From JBFIHZ01 sp041601535 (GTDB lineage: Bacteria > Pseudomonadota > Gammaproteobacteria > Xanthomonadales > SZUA-36), in assembly GCA_041601535.1 (NCBI GenBank), contig JBFIHZ010000274.1:1-5884 (forward strand): a stretch of DNA of 5,884 bases. Direction: 5' to 3'. The notes under the pieces are model-generated. The model was not told the origin of the DNA. It saw only the letters and a program-made list of their open reading frames with translations, and did no database searches. Of this stretch, positions 1 to 5,255 are shown piece after piece. Positions within the stretch are counted from its first letter, which is position 1, and each line of letters starts with the position of its first letter. Made by a program: the position numbers and the translations under genes.

Positions 1-113
1 CCAACAACCGCATGGATGAGTTCATCGAGAAAGTCGGCAGCTGCGCCGACATCATTTCGGTGGTACGCAGCGGCGCCATGGCCATCGGCCGCGGCCAGCA
101 GGTGTTGAAGTAG
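1..113 (+). CDS. ilvN: Acetolactate synthase small subunit, C-terminal end (partial)
   Basis: Only the last 36 codons and a TAG stop (111-113) are present; the gene begins before the window. The tail contains MDEFIEKVG, then IISVVRSGAMAIGRG and VLK at the end. From memory this lines up with the end of gammaproteobacterial IlvN/IlvH, where a (K)LDSFI segment is followed by EVVRSG and a (G)IARGDK-like ending. That protein is the regulatory subunit of acetolactate synthase, which catalyses the first common step of valine, leucine and isoleucine synthesis and mediates valine feedback. Its partner ilvB/ilvI would be expected upstream, outside the window. It converges with the amidotransferase gene, 44 bases away, and has no evident link to the polyamine genes. 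Identification rests on a short stretch, so another ACT-domain protein cannot be fully excluded. Confidence 0.65.
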   Translation, partial: NNRMDEFIEKVGSCADIISVVRSGAMAIGRGQQVLK

Positions 114-186
114 CCGACAAAGCCTGCCCGTGCCCAGACCCCAGCTTGATGGTGCGCTCACCGGCATCTGAATATTCTGTCGGCTA
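111..186. repeat. 9-bp inverted repeat spanning the convergent gene ends
   Basis: TAGCCGACA at 111-119, which begins with the ilvN stop codon, is the exact reverse complement of TGTCGGCTA at 178-186, inside the end of the amidotransferase gene. A smaller hairpin, GGTG-CGCT-CACC (151-162), lies between the arms. There is no T-run on either strand, so this is not a standard intrinsic terminator. It may fold at the 3' ends of the two converging transcripts, or be chance. Confidence 0.3.
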
Positions 187-862
187 TCATTTGTGCCGCC
201 CGCCCGCTATCAGGTGACCGCTCAAGGCTGTCTATCGCCCGGCATATATCATCGTCAGGGATTTTTCCGGCAAGCCGATGAAGGATCAACTGCCGCGTAA
301 ACCGGTTGGAAAATTCCGGATGGGCCTGGAAGGACAGCGCCCTGTCACCGTAACCCAGAACCGCAAAACGGCACGTCCCGGAACCGGCCAGTAGTTTTGC
401 TGCTGGCGGGCATGCACTGACCTGATCCTGGTGGAAGGCATTGAGCTCGAGGGTCTGCGGCTGCTGATGACTGTCGGAAAAGCGATACTGCTGCCGCCCA
501 ATACACCATCCCGTTGGGTGCCGGGACACCTCACCGCCCATCGCCACAGCCATCAATTGGTGGCCAAAACAAATGCCCAGGACCGCACTGCCGTCTTCAA
601 TGGCAGCTCGGACGAACGCCGTCAACGCAGCCACCCACGGCGAAGGACTCAGCACGCTGTGGCGTGATCCGGTAATGATCCAGGCGGCACATTCCCTGGA
701 GTGGCCGGGCAACTCGCCATCCAGGCACCGGTAGGTTCTGAAACGATACTCCCGCGATTTGAGCTTCAGCAGCCTGATGATCTGGGCCGGGTAATCATCA
801 TTTTGCGGCATCAGGGCAACCGGACATGATCCGGTTTGAAGTATTCCGATGGTCAGAGGCAT
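158..862 (-). CDS. Class I glutamine amidotransferase (GMP synthase-like, stand-alone domain)
   Basis: A 234-residue soluble protein with a complete class I glutamine amidotransferase domain. The nucleophile elbow GICFGHQ lies at residues 96-102 (Cys98), FHQDQV at 143-148, and the catalytic pair at His181 and Glu183 in AHPEF. An early ITGSRHSV segment (63-70) fits the oxyanion-side loop. There is no fused synthetase domain, so it resembles the GuaA-like stand-alone amidotransferases (often called GATase1_1) rather than PuuD, whose nucleophile motif is differently built. The family cleaves the gamma-glutamyl amide of glutamine or related compounds. Beside a gamma-glutamylpolyamine synthetase and an aminotransferase, I infer it may hydrolyse a gamma-glutamylated intermediate, the role of PuuD/SpuA. 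The ATG is supported by CGGGGAG on the minus strand (871-877), 8 bases upstream. It is transcribed away from the receptor gene. Family assignment is firm; the substrate is inferred. Confidence 0.85.
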   Translation of the reverse strand: MPLTIGILQTGSCPVALMPQNDDYPAQIIRLLKLKSREYRFRTYRCLDGELPGHSRECAAWIITGSRHSVLSPSPWVAALTAFVRAAIEDGSAVLGICFGHQLMAVAMGGEVSRHPTGWCIGRQQYRFSDSHQQPQTLELNAFHQDQVSACPPAAKLLAGSGTCRFAVLGYGDRALSFQAHPEFSNRFTRQLILHRLAGKIPDDDICRAIDSLERSPDSGRAAQMIADRIFRCR

Positions 863-968
863 TACAGCGACTCCCCGTTGGCTTCAGGCCGATTGCAGCC
901 TGCCGTCCGTTGCGCAAACCACGGCCTGGCAGGCGCTTTTACCGGCAACCGCCACGTCAGCGAATTTA

Positions 969-992
969 GGTCTTATATCAATCAAACGCACC
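969..992 (-). promoter_or_regulatory. Candidate operator, copy 1 (amidotransferase promoter)
   Basis: A 24-bp element beginning with GG and ending with CC. On the plus strand its left half is GGTCTTATA, which matches the half-site GGTATTATA in 8 of 9 positions. The other half, read on the minus strand, is GGTGCGTTT and is weak. It overlaps the predicted -10 of the amidotransferase promoter. This is the least symmetrical of the four copies, and it is accepted mainly because the other three share its length and placement. Confidence 0.45.
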
Positions 993-999
993 AAATAAA
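972..999 (-). promoter_or_regulatory. Predicted sigma-70 promoter for the amidotransferase gene
   Basis: Read on the minus strand: a -35-like TTTATT (999-994), a 16-base spacer, and a -10-like TATAAG (977-972). Transcription would start near 965, giving a leader of about 100 bases. It lies in the AT-rich part of the divergent region. The -35 is weak. I saw nothing else of note between 863 and 968. Confidence 0.4.
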
Positions 1000-1024
1000 T
1001 TTTGAATATCCGCGTAAATAGCGC

Positions 1025-1053
1025 TTGATATCCAATTTACTAGGTATTATAGT
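1025..1053 (+). promoter_or_regulatory. Predicted sigma-70 promoter for the TonB-dependent receptor
   Basis: TTGATA (1025-1030), a 17-base spacer, then TATAGT (1048-1053): a good match to a housekeeping promoter. Transcription would start near 1060, leaving a leader of roughly 215 bases before the receptor ATG. An alternative in the same place, with the geometry of the other three promoters, uses TTTACT (1036-1041) and an AT-rich -10 near 1055-1062. Either way the candidate operator at 1043-1066 would cover the -10. Confidence 0.6.
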
Positions 1054-1066
1054 CGATTAAAAGACC
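1043..1066 (+). promoter_or_regulatory. Candidate operator, copy 2 (receptor promoter)
   Basis: A 24-bp imperfect palindrome: GGTATTATA, six bases, TAAAAGACC. The right half reverse-complements to GGTCTTTTA, agreeing with the left half at 7 of 9 positions. It covers the -10 region and presumed transcription start of the receptor promoter, as expected for repression. It shares ATCCAATT, 5 bases upstream (1030-1037), with the copy in front of the synthetase gene. Confidence 0.6.
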
Positions 1067-1089
1067 ACAAATAAAGATTAGGATCATCA

Positions 1090-1137
1090 GTTCCGGCAAG
1101 GTGCTCAACAGGCCTCTGATTAGAAGCACCCGGGAAC
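1090..1137 (+). promoter_or_regulatory. Leader stem-loop 1 of the receptor mRNA
   Basis: The arms are GTTCC (1090-1094) with GGAAC (1133-1137), then GGTGCT (1100-1105) with AGCACC (1125-1130). The two stems are separated by a small asymmetric internal loop, and the apical part contains CAG-GCCT-CTG. It starts about 30 bases after the predicted transcription start. No U-run follows, so it is not a simple terminator. It does not match a riboswitch class I recognise. Confidence 0.45.
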
Positions 1138-1183
1138 GACGACGTGGAAATGGTGAGACGACAAGTGACATTTTCATTGGCAT

Positions 1184-1233
1184 GGCAATCAGTCGGAACA
1201 CAGATTGATTGAAATCTGTTTTGACTGGTTGCC
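1184..1233 (+). promoter_or_regulatory. Leader stem-loop 2 of the receptor mRNA
   Basis: A long hairpin. GGCAATCAGTC (1184-1194) pairs with GACTGGTTGCC (1223-1233), 11 pairs including one G-U. A 5x3 internal loop follows, then ACAGATT (1200-1206) pairs with AATCTGT (1213-1219) around the hexaloop GATTGA. With 18 pairs it is unlikely to be chance. It ends 33 bases before the ribosome binding site (GAGGGA, 1267-1272). Possible roles are mRNA stabilisation, small-RNA or protein binding, or a ligand-sensing leader; none is shown. Confidence 0.5.
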
Positions 1234-1277
1234 GGGACACCGCATCGGCGACAATACATTGGCCTTGAGGGAAGAGA

Positions 1278-3437
1278 ATGAAAAACTCGACAAATTATTA
1301 TTTGTTATTTGCACTTGCTATGGCGCTAACGGCCATTCCAGCCTGGGCGCAGCAAGACAAGCCTGCTCCGGTTGAACCATCCGCGGAAGATGCAAGCTCC
1401 CCGCAGGACGAAACGGAGCAAATCGAAGAAATCGTTGTGCTGGGCAGATTTCAACGCCTGCCAGCTGACCTGTCCGCTTTCCCGGGTTCGGTAACCGTGG
1501 TTGGTTTCGAGGAATTACAGGTACAGCGGGCCATGGTTGACGACCTGGGCGTTATCCTGGGTAATCAGATTCCCGGCTTTAGCCCGTCGGGCAGTCAAAC
1601 TTCCGCTTCCAACTTCGACCAGACCCTGCGCGGCCGCAAGCCAGCAGTGTTTATCGACGGTGTCCCCGTCACTACGCCATTAAGAGATGGCGCCCAGGAT
1701 ATCCGCTCACTGCACCCTGCCGTAATAGAAAGTATTCAGGTGATTCGCGGCTCCACCACACTGTACGGAAATGGCGGTGCAGGCGGTGTGATCAATTACA
1801 TCACCCGAACCCCCACCGAGGGAGAAATAACCTATCTGACCGAAGTCAGTACCGGAGTTTCCCTGACACACGCGGGTGACAGTATGCCATTTGGCCTGAA
1901 CCAGCTGATTAGCGGTGATACCGGGGTGTTTGATTTTCTGTTGAATGGCAGCATCAATGTCACCCAAAGTGCTTTTGACGCCGACGGCGAGCGCATCCCT
2001 CCAAACCCGAATGTGCAGATCGGCATGGCAGACTCTGTCATTTACAACCTGTTTGGCAAACTGGGCTTTGAAGAGGGTAACCATCGCTTTGAGTTCAGCG
2101 GGCTGTTCTACGAGCAACGCCAGGATACGGATTATGAACTGGTCAATGGCAATGTCTCACAAGGCATCCCTACCTCGACCAAACCCGCCAATTTTCATCC
2201 CGACAGAGTCGACCCGGGCAATGAGAACATCATCCTGAATGCAGTCTACAGCCACGCGGATGTGCTGGGCGGAACGGCGCGGGTACAGGCTTTTTATCAG
2301 AATTACGAGAGCATGTTTGAATGGTTCCCCAATCCGGTATTTCCTGGTAACGGGCAGCCGTTTGTTGAAGCGGAAAAATGGGGCGCTCGCGTGGATATGA
2401 CCACAGCCCTGAACAGCACCGCGCTGGGCGGCGGCAACATCAGCTGGGGCATAGACTTCTGGAAAGACAAAACCGCCCAACCCTTGCAGGATGGCCGCAC
2501 CTTTGTCCCGGAACTGACGCAAACAACTTTTGCTCCCTTTGTCCAGGCTGAACTGCCACTGATGGATCGCCTGACGGTTATGGGCGGCTTGCGTTACGAA
2601 GATATCGACGTTGATGTTCCCAACTACACCGCGCTGTTCAGCGGCGCCACGGTAACCGGCGGGAAAATCACCTATAGCGAAACCACTTACAACGTGGGCT
2701 TTGTTGCCAACCTGACCGAAGCCATCGACCTGTTCGCCAGTATCTCCCAGGGTGTTTCCGTGGCGGAACTGGGACGCATCCTGCGCCAGACCACGGTTGA
2801 TTTGGATATCGACACCATTGACCTGAAAGCCTCGGTTACCGACAGTTACGAAATCGGTTTTCGTGGCAGCCTGGATGATTTCTCCTACTCCATCGTGGCC
2901 TTCAAAAATGAATCGGACCTGGGCACCAATGTTTCGCAGGTTCCGGGCACCGAACAATTCATCGTCTCATTGCAGCCGGAAGAAGTTGAGGGCTACGAGC
3001 TGACCCTGGATTACAACCCACAGGAAAACTGGCGCCTGGGCGGTTCGTTCTCAAAGCTCAAGGGAAAGACCGACTCCGATAATGATGGAACATTCGATTC
3101 GCACCTGACCGGACAGAGAATTCCTCCCAGCAAGCTGACCGCTTTCGTTGAGAGCGAAGTTCGCGATGACTGGACCATTCGCCTGCAAGCCACCTACACA
3201 GGCGGACGGAACAAGTTTCCCGGTTCCACGTCATTCGGCCAGGGCGAGGTGAATTCGCATGTGATAGTGGATGCCTATACAAAATTCCGCCTGGGCGCGG
3301 GTGACATGTCCATTGCCGTCGCCAATTTGCTGAATGAAGACTACTTCACCCATACGTCGGAAATTTCCAACACCAATAACCGCTACTCCAAGGCAACCGG
3401 CATCATGGCTTCAGTCAAATACTCGATTTCCTACTGA
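1278..3437 (+). CDS. TonB-dependent outer-membrane receptor
   Basis: A complete 719-residue receptor for active uptake across the outer membrane, powered by TonB-ExbB-ExbD. The signal peptide covers residues 1-24, with likely cleavage after AWA. An acidic, proline-rich linker leads to a TonB box, EEIVVLG (50-56). The plug domain spans about 61-178, with VFIDGVPV (124-131), IESIQVIRGST (150-160) and LYGNGGAGGVINYITRTP (162-179). The rest is a beta-barrel, with a NLLNEDYF motif near the end and a terminal Tyr (KYSISY), as expected for Bam-dependent assembly. There is no N-terminal signalling domain, so it is not a FecA/FpvA-type transducer. Length is normal for iron-siderophore or vitamin B12 receptors, but the substrate cannot be read from sequence. 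The ATG follows GAGGGA (1267-1272) at 5 bases. It lies among polyamine-catabolism genes and shares a candidate operator with them, so an amine-containing substrate is an inference. Family confidence is very high. Confidence 0.95.
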   Translation: MKNSTNYYLLFALAMALTAIPAWAQQDKPAPVEPSAEDASSPQDETEQIEEIVVLGRFQRLPADLSAFPGSVTVVGFEELQVQRAMVDDLGVILGNQIPGFSPSGSQTSASNFDQTLRGRKPAVFIDGVPVTTPLRDGAQDIRSLHPAVIESIQVIRGSTTLYGNGGAGGVINYITRTPTEGEITYLTEVSTGVSLTHAGDSMPFGLNQLISGDTGVFDFLLNGSINVTQSAFDADGERIPPNPNVQIGMADSVIYNLFGKLGFEEGNHRFEFSGLFYEQRQDTDYELVNGNVSQGIPTSTKPANFHPDRVDPGNENIILNAVYSHADVLGGTARVQAFYQNYESMFEWFPNPVFPGNGQPFVEAEKWGARVDMTTALNSTALGGGNISWGIDFWKDKTAQPLQDGRTFVPELTQTTFAPFVQAELPLMDRLTVMGGLRYEDIDVDVPNYTALFSGATVTGGKITYSETTYNVGFVANLTEAIDLFASISQGVSVAELGRILRQTTVDLDIDTIDLKASVTDSYEIGFRGSLDDFSYSIVAFKNESDLGTNVSQVPGTEQFIVSLQPEEVEGYELTLDYNPQENWRLGGSFSKLKGKTDSDNDGTFDSHLTGQRIPPSKLTAFVESEVRDDWTIRLQATYTGGRNKFPGSTSFGQGEVNSHVIVDAYTKFRLGAGDMSIAVANLLNEDYFTHTSEISNTNNRYSKATGIMASVKYSISY

Positions 3438-3480
3438 CAGCCAGCACGCACCAGCCCGGACATGACGGGCAGAGGTAAAT

Positions 3481-3525
3481 GGTTACGGTGCGGGGACAGA
3501 GCATGTCCCCGCACCAAACCTTTTT
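3481..3525 (+). terminator. Intrinsic terminator after the receptor gene
   Basis: A perfect 12-bp stem, GGTGCGGGGACA (3487-3498) with TGTCCCCGCACC (3504-3515), around the loop GAGCA. An outer GGTT/AACC pairing (3481-3484 with 3517-3520) runs directly into TTTTT (3521-3525). This serves the plus-strand receptor gene. On the minus strand only ATTT follows, so it may be a weaker terminator for the converging synthetase gene, whose stop is about 60 bases away. A small hairpin, GCCCG/CGGGC (3454-3470), precedes it. Confidence 0.8.
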
Positions 3526-3579
3526 CAGCAGCAAGCATCCACTGATTGCGCTGCACAGCCGGTAACCATCTCCAGACCA

Positions 3580-4962
3580 TCAGATAATCTCGGCATACCT
3601 GGCCATTTCCCATTCCGTTATCTGGCGCTCGAACTGCAAGCACTCCCAGTCGCGGCTGCGGCTGAAATGCTCTACAAATTCATCGCCGAAATATTCCCTC
3701 GCGCTTTCGGACTGGCGAAAACGCTGGCTGCTGAACCCCAGGGTGAGCGGCAATTTCAGGTGACCGGGCAACTCCTGTGCATACGCATCGCCGCAAATCT
3801 CCCGCTCGGGTTTCATGCGGTTCTCAATACCGTGCATTCCGGAGGCCACCGCAGCGGCGAGAACCAGGTACGGGTTCGCATCCGCACCGGGCACCCGGTA
3901 CTCAACCCTCAAGCTGGATGGGCTGTTACCCACGATGCGCAGTGCGCAGGTGCGGTTATCCCTGCCCCAGGTTGCGTGGGTCGGCGCCCAGGTGCCGGGC
4001 ACCAGGCGCTTGTATGAATTAATCGTGGGTGCCAGCAGCGCCATCCAGTCCGGCATCAAGGCCTGCTGACCCGCAATAAATGACTGCAAAACCGGGTTGT
4101 CCGTTATGTCCTGTCCTTGGCTGGAGAAAGCCGGCTGACCGTTCCGGTCAAGTAATGACAAATGCAGATGTCCGCCCTGGCCCTGGTGCAAGGTGCTCCA
4201 CTTGGCCATAAAGCAGGCCGTGAGGTCATGTTCCGAAGCATATTGCTTTGCCAGCAGTTTGAACTTCACGGCACGGTCCGCGGTGGTCAGCGCATCTGCC
4301 GGTGCCAGCGCAGCTTCCCACATGCCCGGGCCATTTTCGGTGTGCAGCGCTTCCAGCGGAATGCCGTGTTGCTCACACCGCGACAGCAAACCCTGGAACA
4401 ACTCCGAGAGCACACTGGCTTTTAACCCGGAATATCCAAAATTCCCGCGGGTCAGCGTGTCCGGGTTACTGAAATGCTTCGCATGTAATGACTCACTGGT
4501 TTCGCGAAACAGTGTGAATTCATACTCGAAGCCACATTTCACCCGGAACCCTGCCTGGTCGGCCCGTGCAACGATATCGGCGAGACGCGAGCGGGGGCAG
4601 AACTTGCGGGCTTCCCCATCAAATTCACACTGCGCACTCAGAACCGCCAGTCCATTGTCATCAACATGCACCGCGGCGGATTCCGTGACAATGCGCAGCG
4701 GTACATCGGGGAAGCCGCGTTGCCAGCCGGACATCGCGCCGGCACCCTGGTCATCGTACAGGGTGTCATTAACATCCCAACCCAGAACGCAATCACAAAT
4801 TGACAGCCCGCCCTCAAGCCCGGACCAGAACTTGCCGGCAGACAGGTACTTTCCCCGCACCACGCCGTCTATATCCGTGACGCCAATCCTTACGCGGGTT
4901 TGGGGATTCTCTTGCAGATACTCCAGCGCCTGCTGGCCCTCGATAGCGGTGTGTTTTGTCAT
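3580..4962 (-). CDS. puuA: Gamma-glutamylpolyamine (putrescine) synthetase, glutamine synthetase family
   Basis: A 460-residue, complete cytoplasmic ligase of the glutamine synthetase fold; E. coli PuuA has about 470 residues. The N-terminal beta-grasp part includes RIGVTDIDGVVRGKYL (25-40). The catalytic part shows FEYEF (145-149, metal-binding Glu), ENGPGMWE (209-216), GQGGHLHLSL (261-270), NSYKRL (315-320), RDNRT (334-338) and RVEYRVPGADANPY (352-365). The C-terminus ITEWEMARY is typical of PuuA/SpuB-like members. The family joins glutamate to an amine using ATP. It differs from true GlnA in short length, divergent HLHLS signature, and no GlnA adenylylation-loop signature. Putrescine is the likeliest amine, but spermidine, cadaverine, diaminopropane or ethanolamine-like amines are possible. 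The ATG follows AGAGGGG on the minus strand (4977-4971) at 8 bases. It is divergent from the aminotransferase, matching the spuB-spuC pairing known in Pseudomonas. Confidence 0.88.
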   Translation of the reverse strand: MTKHTAIEGQQALEYLQENPQTRVRIGVTDIDGVVRGKYLSAGKFWSGLEGGLSICDCVLGWDVNDTLYDDQGAGAMSGWQRGFPDVPLRIVTESAAVHVDDNGLAVLSAQCEFDGEARKFCPRSRLADIVARADQAGFRVKCGFEYEFTLFRETSESLHAKHFSNPDTLTRGNFGYSGLKASVLSELFQGLLSRCEQHGIPLEALHTENGPGMWEAALAPADALTTADRAVKFKLLAKQYASEHDLTACFMAKWSTLHQGQGGHLHLSLLDRNGQPAFSSQGQDITDNPVLQSFIAGQQALMPDWMALLAPTINSYKRLVPGTWAPTHATWGRDNRTCALRIVGNSPSSLRVEYRVPGADANPYLVLAAAVASGMHGIENRMKPEREICGDAYAQELPGHLKLPLTLGFSSQRFRQSESAREYFGDEFVEHFSRSRDWECLQFERQITEWEMARYAEII

Positions 4963-5002
4963 GCTGTCTGCCCCTCTGGATATGCCAGATAATGAAAAAT
5001 AT

Positions 5003-5026
5003 GGTATTTATACATTCTATAATGCC
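5003..5026 (-). promoter_or_regulatory. Candidate operator, copy 3 (synthetase promoter)
   Basis: On the minus strand: GGCATTATA, six bases, ATAAATACC, exactly 24 bp. The surrounding inverted repeat extends to ATGG/CCAT (5001-5028). If one base is skipped, the arms read ATGGTATT(T)ATA and ATGGCATTATA, so the dyad is clear. It covers the -10 and nearly all of the spacer of the synthetase promoter. Confidence 0.6.
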
Positions 5027-5034
5027 ATCATCAA
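5007..5034 (-). promoter_or_regulatory. Predicted sigma-70 promoter for the synthetase gene
   Basis: On the minus strand: TTGATG (5034-5029), a 16-base spacer, TATAAA (5012-5007), preceded by TG. Transcription would start near 5000, giving a leader of about 38 bases. The palindrome at 5003-5026 lies across it. Confidence 0.55.
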
Positions 5035-5131
5035 TTGGATACCGCCATTTCCGGAATGGCGTGAAGAATACTCCCGCCCGAACGACCAGTGCAACCGCCA
5101 CCAGAGTCTGTAGGAGTAATAATCGCTTAAA

Positions 5132-5158
5132 CTGACCACCGTGATAATGAGTAGTCAG
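5132..5158. repeat. Inverted repeat between the divergent promoters
   Basis: CTGACCAC (5132-5139) and GTAGTCAG (5151-5158), separated by 11 bases, match as a dyad at 7 of 8 positions. It lies about 25 bases upstream of the predicted aminotransferase -35, where an activator could bind. It differs in sequence from the 24-bp palindrome, so a second regulator is possible. Nothing else stands out between 5041 and 5131. Confidence 0.3.
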
Positions 5159-5182
5159 GTAAATTTGCGTATTCTCTAGACT

Positions 5183-5212
5183 TTGAACAAATTGGTATTA
5201 TATAATTATAAA
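5183..5212 (+). promoter_or_regulatory. Predicted sigma-70 promoter for the aminotransferase gene
   Basis: TTGAAC (5183-5188), an 18-base spacer, TATAAA (5207-5212). A perfect TATAAT at 5201-5206 has no -35 at a proper distance. Transcription would start near 5219, giving a leader of about 37 bases. The candidate operator (5194-5217) spans the spacer and the -10. Confidence 0.5.
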
Positions 5213-5217
5213 AAACC
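5194..5217 (+). promoter_or_regulatory. Candidate operator, copy 4 (aminotransferase promoter)
   Basis: GGTATTATA, six bases, TAAAAAACC: 24 bp, with a left half identical to copy 2. The right half reverse-complements to GGTTTTTTA, matching the left half at 7 of 9 positions. The site is strongly AT-rich inside, as -10 regions are, so the outer GG/CC pairs carry much of the discriminating information. Confidence 0.55.
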
Positions 5218-5255
5218 AGACCTCTCATACTGAACAGCACACGGAAAACAACCAC

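Noticed and set aside
836..1021. A 61-codon plus-strand open frame over the amidotransferase start and its promoter region
   Set aside because: It overlaps the start of the amidotransferase gene and the predicted control elements, and its product resembles nothing I recognise.
1150..1212. A 20-codon possible leader peptide (starting MVRRQVTF) in the receptor mRNA leader, overlapping stem-loop 2
   Set aside because: Its placement would suit translational attenuation, but it has no properly spaced ribosome binding site and no run of codons that would point to amino-acid sensing.
1067..1277. A cobalamin riboswitch in the receptor leader
   Set aside because: B12-regulated receptors often have leaders of about 200 bases, but neither the B12-box (GCCAGGAGACC-like) nor the CCCGCAACTGT-like core is present.
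2157..2957. A 266-codon minus-strand open frame inside the receptor gene
   Set aside because: It is a frame shadow of the receptor coding sequence, with no family motifs and no promoter or ribosome binding site evident.
4986..5004. A PuuR-like site (resembling ATAATGAAnA) upstream of the synthetase gene
   Set aside because: Only a short AT-rich match (GATAATGAAAAAT), found once, downstream of the predicted start site and not at the other three promoters. The 24-bp palindrome is better supported.
4193..5113. A 306-codon plus-strand open frame antisense to the synthetase gene
   Set aside because: It lies almost wholly opposite a gene with clear catalytic motifs, its product has no recognisable motif and is rich in Ser, Arg and Pro, and it runs across the divergent promoter region.
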